Assembly: GCA_948144175.1 (NCBI GenBank)
Contig: CANXME010001991.1
Location: forward strand, 124,001-188,000
Reading direction: 5' to 3'
Source: Closterium sp. NIES-65
Taxonomy: Eukaryota; Streptophyta; Zygnematophyceae; Desmidiales; Closteriaceae
Length of the DNA stretch: 64,000 nt
Part shown: positions 34,201-43,998 of the stretch, one piece after another
Numbering within the stretch: the first letter of the stretch is position 1
Layout: every line of letters begins with the position of its first letter
Program-made: the position numbers and the translations under genes
The notes under the pieces: generated by a model
Seen by the model: the letters and a program-made list of their open reading frames with translations, nothing else
What the model was told of the DNA's origin: nothing
The model's database searches: none

Positions 34201-35800
34201 CCGAGTTAGCCGACGCCTTCACCGCCGCGCTTCCTCCAATCAGCTCCTCTCCTTGCACACCTTGCTGCTCCTCCTCGGTGACACTCTCCTCCATAGATGC
34301 CGCCGCTGCCGCCTTGCCCGATTTCCGCCAAGGGAGGACCAGGATCTGCCACATCCGCTTGTGGACATCTCCCTTCCACTGCAGGTCCCAAATGAGGCGC
34401 TCATCGTTGTAAGCACGATAGCGCTCCGAGCCAATCGTCTCGGTGTTCACACCCGCATCTCCCAACCGGCCGGTAGAAATCAGGTTCGCGCACAAGTCCG
34501 GCACCCACAGCACATTCTTCAGCCCCACGAGCTCTCCATCCGCTCCCATGAACTTGGCGCATCCCATGCCCATGACCTTGGCCTTGGCGCCCGTCACGGA
34601 TGTGACCGTAGAGATAGGTGTGGGCTGAATCTCATCGAGTAGGTCCGCACGAGGAGTCATGTGCCAGGAGCTTCCCGAGTCAATCACCCAATGGGTGAGG
34701 GGGTGTAGGAGAACCTTGGCAGCCATAGCAAGGCCGGTTGCGCCTTCGTTTACGAAAAAGAAGAACCCGGCCTTCCGCTCCTCAGATTTGCCGCCTTTCT
34801 CCTCCTCCTTCTCCTCTCCACTAGCTCCCATGACTCCCCCACTCCTCTTGCCACCATGCAGGTTCCTCGATGAAGGCGGGGTCCAATCCTTGGGTCGTTG
34901 GTAGCACTTCCGCCAACGATGTCCGCGCTTCTTGCAGTAGAAGCACACCTCCCCTTGGCCCCCGCCGCCATCCTCCTTAGGGTTGTCCTCGTTTTTGCCC
35001 TTCCATTTCTTCTTGAAGCCACTCTTTCCACCTCCAACTCCATAGCCAGCCCCCTCCTCCGAGCGCTCCACACTCCGCCGCCGCAAGTCCTCCTCTAGGA
35101 TGCGCGCGCGAATGTAATCCACGCTCCATTGAGGTTGTTGGGAGTTGAGCTTGATCGCTAGGGCAGACCACGACTCCGGCAGCCGTATCACAATCTCCAC
35201 GCATTGCACGAGCTCCGGGTACACCACACCGCCTCCTTGGAGCTTCGTGAAGATGTCCCGCGTCTCATCCAACACCGCTTGTATCGGCTCTCCATCAACG
35301 AACTTGATGTCGCGCAGCCGCCGCGCGAGTAGCACGATGCCGGTAGCATGTGTCGGTGAGTGCACATCCACAAGCTTCCTCCAAGCCTTGGGGCCACACT
35401 CTGGATCACCCAAGAGGTCCTTGATGTGGTCAAGTTGTCGTCCGCCAACCGCTTGCACCATGAGCATGTACGCATCGAATGATCGCTTCATCCACGCTCC
35501 TTTCAGCTCCCCGGCCTCCGACATCTTCTCCTTCCCCTCCACCAGATCCAATAGCTTGTATTGCGTGTACATCAGCCTCATGCGGAAGCTCCAGTGCTTG
35601 TAGTCCTCCCCCATGAATTTCTCAATAGAGAACGCCTTCACGGGATCCACGGTTGTTGGAGATGGTGTAGTAGACGTAGGTAGCGTAGGGCTGGCTGGTT
35701 GGTGAGTCCCCACTCCTCCACCAGCAACTCCCCCCTGCTCTCCAGCCTCTCTACTTCTATCCATCTCGCCACTAGCACCTCCGGAGTTCGTACCAACCAT
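31280..35800 (-). pseudogene. gag-pol region of C1
   Basis: Gag starts MVGTNSGGASGEMDRS at 35800, about 220 bp from the primer site. The zinc knuckle CFYCKKRGHRWRKC is near 34905-34950, protease VIDSGSSWHMTP near 34655-34690, the GAG-pre-integrase WHRRLAHVAVSTLEV with CEACMQYKF near 34040-34190, and the integrase core at about 33570-33990 (VHMDLVGPMRTEG, RSDRGGEFIG, TPQQNGIAERANR). The linker lies at about 32900-33300, and reverse transcriptase at about 32800-31900 has KWVFKVKSGADG, MDITTAFLNGILL and YVDDILLFS. RNase H at about 31750-31290 has FTDATWASEDEDQ, SSEEAEYMAM and ADFLTKRLPE. Nearly complete, about one or two breaks. Confidence 0.9.
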
Positions 35801-36022
35801 ATTGAGGCCTTATGAACGGTGGAAACTTGAGAAATCGTTTGGGGAGAATTCTGCCAGAAATTTCGTTTCTACGAAAAACGCCGTCGCGGACTTGATACTT
35901 CGAATTAGAACGCAGTTGGACCACCAATCGAACTTTCGCGAGCAGAGCTACTAGAAAATGGTCTCACTTGACACCATTGGTTGAGAATTCATGACTATTC
36001 CTCGTCTCGAAGTCGACTACCC

Positions 36023-36034
36023 GCTCTGATACCA
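36023..36034 (-). other. Primer-binding site of C1
   Basis: TGGTATCAGAGC on the minus strand, two bases from the 5' LTR at 36037; initiator tRNA-Met type. Confidence 0.85.
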
Positions 36035-36036
36035 CT

Positions 36037-36807
36037 TGTTGTTCAGGATACGTCACTTTGAGAACTTACGACGAACTCATTGCTCAACTAAACGCAAATC
36101 CGCTCGGTAGGATTGTGCGCCTTAGGCTTAGCTACCATCTCCAAGTTGAATCAGTCGTTAAGATGGTCTAGAGAGTGAGAACCATGTAAAAACGTCCAGC
36201 AGCCGCATAACTAGAATGGTAGAGGAAGTACAAGCATGTAGGCATAGGAAGTTGGAGTTGGGAACCTCCAAGAGAACCATGAGAGGGAAGGGGTTCTCTA
36301 AGAGCTAGGGAAGGATGGTAGGAACCTTCCTAGCAGCAAGGATGCAACCCTCATCATGAGGTCCTTGAGGTGTCACATGCAAAATCCAATCTAGTTGGAT
36401 TTTGCCTAGGTGTTGCAACATTTGCAACCCATGCTAGAAAATTCTAGCCACCCCAATCCAAAAGTCAAAGTTGCCTTCCCTAACCACCCAACCAAAGATC
36501 CCTTTATAGTCATGTCCCAAGAAATCACCCAAGTTAGATATAACCCCAAAGGTAAATAAGAAATCCAAGTCTTGGAAATCTTGTAACTTGGGCGATCTTG
36601 GTCGGAATAAGGCGATCTTGGTATCGTTGGAAAGCTCTGGATTTCTCCTGCATGATCAAGCATTTAGACTTGGAGAAAAACAGAGATGACAATATCCAAC
36701 AGCCATGCATAATGACATATGCTCATGCAAATCATGCAAGCACTAATAGCACGAGCACTCGGCAGGACGTTAGGATGACATGCACTCAGAATGACGTGCA
36801 TCCAACA
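36037..36807 (-). repeat. 5' LTR of C1
   Basis: 771 bp, TGTTGTTCAGGATAC to GTGCATCCAACA, nearly identical to 30407-31179. Confidence 0.92.
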
Positions 36808-38289
36808 CCCCGGCCTCTGGCGCCAGCGAGACGGTCGGCTCCAAGACGCCGACCAGCGGGCACGACGCCGTCTTGTCGTCCCGCCCCTTGCCGCCTGCAG
36901 AGGAGTCGGCTTCCTTTGGCGAGGTCAATGTCGTCGACTGCTTCTCCTTGCGCGGCTTGTTTCCTCCTCGACGAGGGCGACGACTGCCAGACCTCCCGCG
37001 GCCTCCCTTGGCGTCGTCGTCGTCGGAGTCACTGCGGTCGGGGCACTCGTAGAAGAGGTGGTCGGGGTCGCCACACAGCCAGCACTCCCGTCGTCGACCT
37101 CCTCCTCTACCGCTGTCTTTGGCCGACTTCTTCTTGTCGGCGTCCTTGCTCAGCTTCCAGCCACTGCTACCGCCACCGCTCGACTGCCCACACTGCCCTA
37201 GTCGGCCTCCTTGCTTTGTCGGGGCGACAAAGTTGGCCTGTGCCAAGAGCTCCTGGGATCGCTTGGCCTCCTACATCGCCTCGTCCTGCAGGATATACGA
37301 GGTCAAGTTGTCCTCATTGAGAGTCCCCCTCGTGCTCGGCACCATGGAGAGCCGCTTCAGCAGGTTGTAGCTGCTCCATAGTCCTTGCATGACGTGGGTG
37401 ACGTACGACGCCGTCGAGTACTGCGCGCCGGCCATCCTGATGGTGGCGAGAATTCGCCGGGCCCGGTTGCAGTAGTCGGTCGCCGTCTACTCGTCGCCCA
37501 TGCGCAGATGCGTCAGCTGTCCCTCTAGCTGAGCGATGAACAAGTCGTCGGTGACTTGATAGGTCGACTCGATGAAGTTCCACGCCCAGTGGCCGGCGTC
37601 GAGGTACTCTCGGCACCACTTCAAGGCAATCTGCACGCCCGGTGAGCAGCACCGCGAGATGACCGTGAAGGTCAACAACTGCACGGCGCGAAACTCAGCA
37701 CGCAGGTCGCGGTGGTGCTCCCCCGGCGTCGCCACGGTCCCTCGGGCAAAGCCGATCAGCCCGGCCATCTCCAGCTGGAGCTCGATGGCTTCCTTCTAGG
37801 TGAGGATTTCTTGTCGACCAACGAGCGGCGAAGTGACCGAGATCCTGTCCGGCGTAAACTTGAAGTAGCCGTAGCTCGGTGCGATCCCGCCCGCCGTCAC
37901 GTGGGTTGCCGACATCGGCGACAATCCACTTCGACGCCTACCGGCGTCGCCCTGCGAGGAGCCTGCAGCCGCCGACGACTGCATCCCTTGCGCCTGAAGG
38001 CCGCCGGCTTCACGGGCGTGTATCACACCTCGTCTCTTGACGTGTCTCCCGCACTGCTGCCGACTTGGCCACCTCCGGCGTTGACGCCCACGTCGACGCC
38101 GCCTTGGTTGGTCACCGGTTGAGGAGAAGCTAGTCGTGAAGAGGGATGTTCCGTCGCCCACATGGAGCGGAGTCCTGCCTCGACGACTGCCCAGGGTATC
38201 GCCCCGTACTCCTGTGCCTCATGGAGTCTCCTCGCATCCTCCAGCCGTCCCTCCAGGGTGTCCATCACCTCGGCGTCGCCTACGCGCAC
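36808..38289 (-). pseudogene. gag remnant of D1
   Basis: Minus-strand gag. The N-terminal stretch VGDAEVMDTLEGRLEDARRL near 38230-38289 matches the plus-strand copy D2 (GDAGVTDTLEAWLED). A central gag domain follows, then a basic Gly/Ser/Lys segment and the CX2CX4HX4C knuckle CWLCGDPDHLFYEC near 37040-37090 with an acidic serine/aspartate run after it. It ends at 36808, where element C1 is inserted. A fossil with several breaks. Confidence 0.75.
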
Positions 38290-38839
38290 GCTAGTGACTG
38301 CACGGCTGCCGGTCTACGAACACGATCGGTAAGTGCGAAGTCGGCTAGACTGAACTACGTCGCGGTGTCGTCCACGCTCACCGCACCATGCGGAGATAAC
38401 TGCTGCAACGGGAGCTAGACTACGGGCTAGGCACGTGTGCTCGTGTGATCTCTGCGTTCGTTCACTTAGTCGTTTACTTGTGTTCACGCTTCTTGCTAGT
38501 TCACGGGGAGAATTGGCAAGAGTTTCACTAGGAAAACATGACAACAATGATAGCAACAACATTGGCAGCATTGACTACATCAGAGCTAGCTAGGCTGCTG
38601 GTCGACCTCCAGCGCAGCACGGTCAACCGCACTCTAGCGCAGCAGCGCTCGCACCGCTCCAGTGTAGCAGAGTAGCGGTTCGCCAATGTTGCAAGTCCAC
38701 GGTGTGCCAGCGCTGCACCAAGTCGGCTGCAGAGCGTTGCACCCGCAGGACAACGGTGAACCTGCTTTGCAGGTGCGCGCAGCCGGTTGGCGCTCCACAC
38801 CTTGTCACGAGCACAGCGCAGACGCCTGGCAGACTTCAC

Positions 38840-39440
38840 GCCAGCGACTACGCCCACCAGCCACGTCGACCTCGGGATACCACCCCCGAGGTCGGCCTCG
38901 CAGACTCCACCCTGGCGACACTTGCGCACGTCGCCCGGGTATCCCGGTCGACCTGGCAACCACGCCTGGCCGACCTGCGCAGTCCGTAGACGGCCACGCA
39001 TGCCCGGCGTCCAGGCGCCCAGGACACCTTCCGAACCCCTCGGTCGGCGTCCCTCCTCCCAGGACGCAGACCAGATGCCGAGGTCGGTGTGTGGGCCCCC
39101 CGGGACGCCCAGGTCGGCGTCCGGACCCCAGGGCGCCGTGCAGACGCCTAGGTCGGCGTCTGGCCTTCCAGAAGGCCGTGCAAGCGCCCAGGACGCTGAC
39201 TAGGCGCCCGGGTAGTCGTGGCGACGCCCAGCTCGGCGTCCAGCTTCCGAGGATGCCGTCCAGGCGTCCGGGACGCCAACCAGGCGTCCAGGGCGGCGTC
39301 CTCCTGCTCGGCGCCCTCCAATCAGGCGCCCTCCAGCTGGGCACCCTTGAAGTGGCCCCCGTGCCCACTGCTGCAGGTCGGCTGCAACCCCCGCACATCC
39401 GACCACAAGGTTGGCTCCGCCCAAGCGAGGAAGGGGCCTT
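38840..39440. other. GC-rich degenerate repeat tract beside D1, no gene seen
   Basis: 600 bp of CG-rich sequence with the word GGTCGGCGTC and CGCCCAGG recurring about every 20-40 bp. Long open frames are present on both strands but encode only Arg/Pro/Gly-rich repeats without any domain, so I do not call a gene. It may be the outer leader or LTR of family D, or a decayed minisatellite. Confidence 0.5.
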
Positions 39441-39638
39441 ACAACGCTCCCGTTGACATGTAAGGAGGTAAACAGGGGGACGTTGAATCCGACTTACATC
39501 AAGACTCACCAGCAGCCAACAGACATTCTCACCAAGAGGCTTGTGGAATGGGCCTCATTGGCGTTGTGTGCGCATGAGTTGAATGAGCATGAACTAACAT
39601 AGAATGATGGGATGCAGCCTGCATGCGGAGGGGGAGTA

Positions 39639-40592
39639 TGTAGGGTGCAAATTCACATTGCACGACATCCTGCCGTCTGTTTGTAAAAGTATGCATGCGC
39701 GAAAACATTTGTGTGTAAACGGTGAGTTCGTGTGTTTGTTTGCTTTTGCAAATTTTGCTTGAAGCATTTGCAGGTACTCGCCCATTGTGCGCTTCGGCAC
39801 AATATTGTACGCACTATGAACAGTACAAGCAGAAAGGACGAGCTCGCAAAGGAATCCAAAAAAAAGCTTTGCGGTTCGGCTTATTTGATTGCGCGGATTC
39901 AGTTTTATCCATCTCGAAATTGTACTGTTTTGTTTGGCTGACTATAGTGTAGCAGGGCAGGCACTATAGAGGTACAATTTAGGTTAAGGTTGGATATTGT
40001 TTGTCTGTAAAAACAGAACCAGAGGTTGTTTACCAACCTACCACCTGCTGTTTTGTCCAGCCAGGTTGGTTCTGTTGCTTTGAATTACTTGGGATCATCC
40101 TCGGTTGTTCCCAGGTTGATTCCCAACGTCCTTGCAAGCTATAACCATTTATTCCTTCTCTGTTTGTACCTGGATATTGTCAATTTGATTCAAGCGAGTT
40201 TCCTCCCTAGCTGGAATCTCGTTTCTGCGGGGTACGACGGCGGAATGCTGCCCGAGTCAACGCTAGTACGCTAGCACTATGACGCTAGGTCAACAGAATC
40301 CGAGCCATAACTTCGTAATAACTTGGTTCATTTTAAATATTTTGAAACGATCTTCGATATAGGAAACTCTCAGCTTAATCTGATCAACGGTCTCCACGAT
40401 ACGTTGTGCAACGTTCAAGGTGCTCTTCCTAATTTGGCTAAGTCATTCTTGATTCCTGTCTCTACATACTCTGACCCGAGGATAGGGGCTGGTCTTGTAC
40501 CAGGCACCCAAGGACCCTTGGAGGTGACCCCGAGGAGAGGTTTCAAGTTTGATTAAGTCTTAGTAGCTTGATTTTGTTAGGCCATCACACAA
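39639..40592 (+). repeat. Shared family A LTR of A4
   Basis: 954 bp, starting TGTAGGGTGCAAAT and ending ATCACACAAACA. It is shorter and more diverged than the standard 1.09-kb A LTR. Confidence 0.85.
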
Positions 40593-40641
40593 ACAAGCTG
40601 GTATAAGAGCTGTGTTATAGTGACCCTCGTTATAGGTAGCT

Positions 40642-42325
40642 ATGGCGGGCAACACCTCGACAGGAGCTGGTGAATCTTCAGCCCAATATCGTAGCGGCAG
40701 CCAAGATTCTGGTGTTTCAGCGCCAAGGGGAGCGCGAACAAACCAGGGCTCGCTTATCAAGGAGGTGCTGAAGAACTTCACTGTCGAGAATTTCAATGGT
40801 AAGGGCGATGATGATTGGGCCTGGAAAATGCAATTGTATTTCCGTCAGATCAATTTGCTGAAACTAATGATTGGGGAGGAGCCTAGACCGAGTGACCCTA
40901 TGCTGCAGGAAGATTGGGACGAGCGCTCCTCGGCTGGATACTATTTGATGTCGCAGTGTTTGGAGCTGAACCAGCGTCACCACGTCATGGACATGCTGCC
41001 GGAGGTTGAGTGCGGTCCAAAGGCGTTAACCGTCTTGAAGGAGCTGCATGCCCCTACCTCCGTTGTTGCAACGTTGATGCTAGAGAGGGAGCTGTCCGCG
41101 TTGCGCCTGAACGAGGGAGAGCGGGTGCAACCTGTCTTGGACAAGATGCGTGACCTCCACCGTGAGAATCACCTACCCGGAGCAGACCAAGTGCTTGAAG
41201 ATGCTATCGCTGGTGCCGGAATCGTGGCTTCAATTCACGAGCAGATTGATCCTGCCGCAGAACCAAAACTCGTGGACACTCAACTCGGTGCCGACAAAGA
41301 CTCTGGAGGAGGAATCCGTCGCCGCCAATTGAGGGGTGCAGACGTCGGCAGCCGCGGCTATGGGATGCAAGGGAGCCGATGTGGCAGATGACGTGGTTTT
41401 GTTGGTGCTGGATGCGGTGCAAAGAAGGACGACGACTCCAACGACCGACAAGGAGGTACCGGTTGGGGTCGCGGTGCGAATTCTAGACGTGGGGGCAAGT
41501 CGGGTGCTGGTGGCAAAATGAAAGGGAGATGCTGGAATTGTGAGAAGGAGGGGCACCCCTGGTATTTGTGCTATAAGAAACCCAATAGACGGACCCCCCA
41601 GAATCGTCACCAAGATGGCGGCGCGCGGAGGAACCAGAAAAACTGCGCGAACATGGTCGCCGATTCGTCCGACAACAACCCGAAGAGCAACGGAGGTGCG
41701 GTGAAGAAGAAGGAGCGCACTGCGGGCCAGTTCTTCTAGATTGGAAAGCAGGGGGAGCAAGGAGACGCCTCTGCCAAGGTTGGAGCAAAGCTGCACCCCC
41801 TGGACTATTGGGTGTTGGATACGGGCACTGCGTGGACGACGTACGCGCTGCACCGATTAACGAGGTGTGATCCGCCTCTGGTGCGGGACGAGCTGCGTTT
41901 AAGGGAGCGGATGGCAAGCCGGTCGTGCTGCACGACATTCTCCCCGTTCCTGATCTCAAGGTCAACCTCATCTCCTTCCGTAAGCTTTCCAAGGCCGGGG
42001 TAAGCTCTAGTACGGATGGGACACGCACGTACAAGGGGCAGCTGGGCAATCGGGTGCTTTGGGATCTGCACGATAGCAGGGACGTGTACAGATCCATTTG
42101 GCAGCTGCCGGCATTGGCGTGGCATGGTGGGGGTCAGGTTGTAGAGGGGTCTGCATCCCAGGGGGAATGCAACGCCGTTGGAGGGGTTGGTGTGAAAGTG
42201 TCGGCCAGATGTGGGGAGACGGATTGGGCAACAGCACACCGACGCTTGGGGCATGTGGCAATGCCCTTGTAGAAGCAGTTAGAGAAAGATGTGGGCGTTA
42301 AGGGTCTGAAGCTGAACGGATTGTG
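40642..42325 (+). pseudogene. gag to pre-integrase remnant of A4
   Basis: Gag begins MAGNTSTGAGESSAQY at 40642, the usual distance from the primer site, with LMIGEEPRPSDP and the knuckle CWNCEKEGHPWYLC. The protease zone follows near 41810 and HRRLGHVAMPL near 42240. It ends at about 42325, where family A sequence of opposite strand begins. A fossil with several breaks. Confidence 0.8.
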
Positions 42326-42904
42326 AGGTGTAAGCCGTGGTCAGCTCCCTCTGGATGCCCTGCTTCTTAAGCCAGGCCGTCATCTCAGCTCCAAGGAGCT
42401 AACCACCCCAATCTGTCCTAATCCGCTTCACCACACACTCCGCTTGCTTTTCCACGAATGGCAGCCAATCCTCCCGTATCGTAGAGGCGGCGTGGTCCTT
42501 CTACTTAAGCAGATACGCCCGCATGAGTCTGCTCCAATCATCCACTATGGTCAGAAAGTACCGCTCCCCCTTGTTCCCCTGAACTGGCAGCGGTCCCACC
42601 ACGTCCATGTGGACTAGCTCCAAAGGCTTCTTGCTCCTGCCAGCCACACTATGGAAGGGGAAACGGGTAAACTTTGAGAGCAAACAGATTTCACAATTCT
42701 CATCAGGTGGCTGCCCGTTAAGCTTTAGCCCCTTAACGGCTCCATCATTCTCCAACTGCTTCAGCAAGGGCATTGCCACATGCCCCAAGCGTCGGTGTGC
42801 CGTTGCCCAATCCGTCTCCCCAGATCTGGCCGATACTTTCACGCCAACCCCTCCAACGGCGTTCCACTCCCCCTGGGATGCAGACCCCTCTCCAACCTGC
42901 CCCT
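42326..42904 (-). mobile_element. Family A pol fragment A5
   Basis: Minus-strand piece covering the integrase N-terminal half and the GAG-pre-integrase zone: HRRLGHVAMPLLKQLEN near 42755-42810, CEICLLSKFTRFPF near 42660-42700 and ELVHMDVVGPLPVQG near 42580-42630. It abuts plus-strand copy A4 head to head on the left and a plus-strand LTR on the right. Broken fragment. Confidence 0.82.
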
Positions 42905-43998
42905 TGTTGGGTGCAAATTCAGATTGCACAGCATCCTGCCGTCTCTTTGTACGAGTATGCGTGTGCGAATGCATTTGGGTGTGAAGGAAATGTTCGTGCG
43001 TTTGTTTCTTTTCGCAATTTTCGCTTGATGCATTTGGAGGTACTCGCGCAATGGTCGCTTCGGCACAACATTGCACGCGTTATGAACAGTACAACTAGAA
43101 AGAACGAGCTCACAAAGGAGCCCAAGACGGAGGCTTTGCGGTTCGGTTGAATTGATTGCGTAGATTCAGTTCTATTTAACTTGAAATTGTAGTGTTCTGT
43201 TTCGTTGACTATAGTGTAGCAGGGCACGCACTCTAGGGGTACAATTTAGGTGAAGGTTGGATATTGTTTGTCTGTCTCTGCATGCTACACGGCCAGGGGA
43301 AACCAGTGGAACCAGCATTTGGCTGGTTGGGCAAAGGCAAATCAGGTTCTTTTTTTAGGACCTGAACCTGGTTTTTGTTTTACGAGGTTGGGAAAACAGA
43401 ACCAGAGGTTGTTTACCAACCTACCACCTGCTGTTTTGTCCAGCCAGGTTGGTTCTGTTGCTTGGAAGTATTTGGGATCATCTCTGGTTGTTCCCAGGTT
43501 GATTCCCAAGGTCATTGCTAGCTAGAGCTATTTATTCCTTCTTTGTTTGTACCTGAACATAGACAATTTGATTCAAGCAAATTCCTCCTTTCCTGGAATT
43601 TTGTTTCTACGTGGTACGACGGCGGAATGCTACCTGAATCAACGCTGGTACGCTAGTACTCTATTGCTAGGCAAACGCTGGCCGAGCCATAACCTCGTAA
43701 TGGCAGAACTTTTCGCGAGGCAACTTGGTTCATTTTTAAGCTCTTGAAGCGAGCTTCGATATAGAAAATTCTCAGCTTAATCTGATCGATGGTCTGCACG
43801 ATACGCTGCGCGACATTCAAGGTGCTCTTGCTATTTTGGCTAAGTCATTCTTGACTCCTCTCTCTACAAACTCGGACCCGATGATAGGGGGCTGGTCTTG
43901 TACCAGGCGCCCAAGGACCATTGGAGGTGACCTCGAAGAGAGGTTTTAAGTTTGATTAAGTCTTAGTAGCTTGAGTTTATTAGGCCCTTGCACCAATA
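42905..43998 (+). repeat. Family A LTR, plus strand, without partner
   Basis: About 1.09 kb, starting TGTTGGGTGCAAATTC and ending CTTGCACCAATA. It is flanked by A pol (minus) on the left and family D on the right. The flanking 5-mers (CCCCT and GACGT) do not match, so it is either a solo LTR whose surroundings were rearranged or the relic of a larger element. Confidence 0.85.

Larger units (their letters stand above)
30407..36807 (-). mobile_element. Family C Ty1/copia element, copy C1, looks nearly whole
   Basis: A 6.4-kb minus-strand copia element. The 5' LTR is 36037-36807, the primer site about 36023-36034, gag-pol 35800 to about 31280, a purine tract in complement at 31180-31198 and the 3' LTR 30407-31179. 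It is flanked by a perfect target duplication CCCCG (30402-30406 and 36808-36812). By eye the LTRs differ by about nine substitutions and one 2-bp indel over ~771 bp, making this the youngest large element with a long LTR here. The coding region has about one or two breaks. It lies in the D1 copia remnant at the protease region. Confidence 0.93.
28642..38839 (-). mobile_element. Family D copia remnant, copy D1, split by element C1
   Basis: A minus-strand copia element in two parts. The left part, 28642-30406, holds the post-integrase linker, integrase and the protease region. The right part, 36808 to about 38839, holds gag with a CWLCGDPDHLFYEC knuckle near 37040-37090, gag N-terminal sequence to about 38289 and a leader. 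Both sides join in frame order at the CCCCG duplication around C1. The right boundary is uncertain. The 38290-38839 stretch is homologous to 44050-44470 upstream of the other D copy, so it belongs to the D leader or LTR. Reverse transcriptase and RNase H are not present in the window. Broken, several breaks; an old copy. Confidence 0.72.
39441..42325 (+). mobile_element. Family A tandem pieces sharing one LTR, copy A4
   Basis: Plus-strand order: the end of an RNase H domain (TYIKTHQQPTDILTKRL near 39490-39550), a purine tract GCGGAGGGGGAGTA, an A LTR 39639-40592, a primer site 40596-40607 (TGGTATAAGAGC), then gag from 40642 and pol up to about 42325. The LTR therefore serves as the 3' LTR of one copy and the 5' LTR of the next. 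Parts in the second copy are gag, knuckle CWNCEKEGHPWYLC near 41530-41570, protease near 41810 and the GAG-pre-integrase zone near 42220-42270. Broken, many breaks; an old copy. Confidence 0.78.

Noticed and set aside
38686-39509. Overlapping 230-260-residue frames on both strands
   Set aside because: Low-complexity Arg/Pro/Gly content from a GC-rich repeat tract, no start context or domain; not called as a gene.
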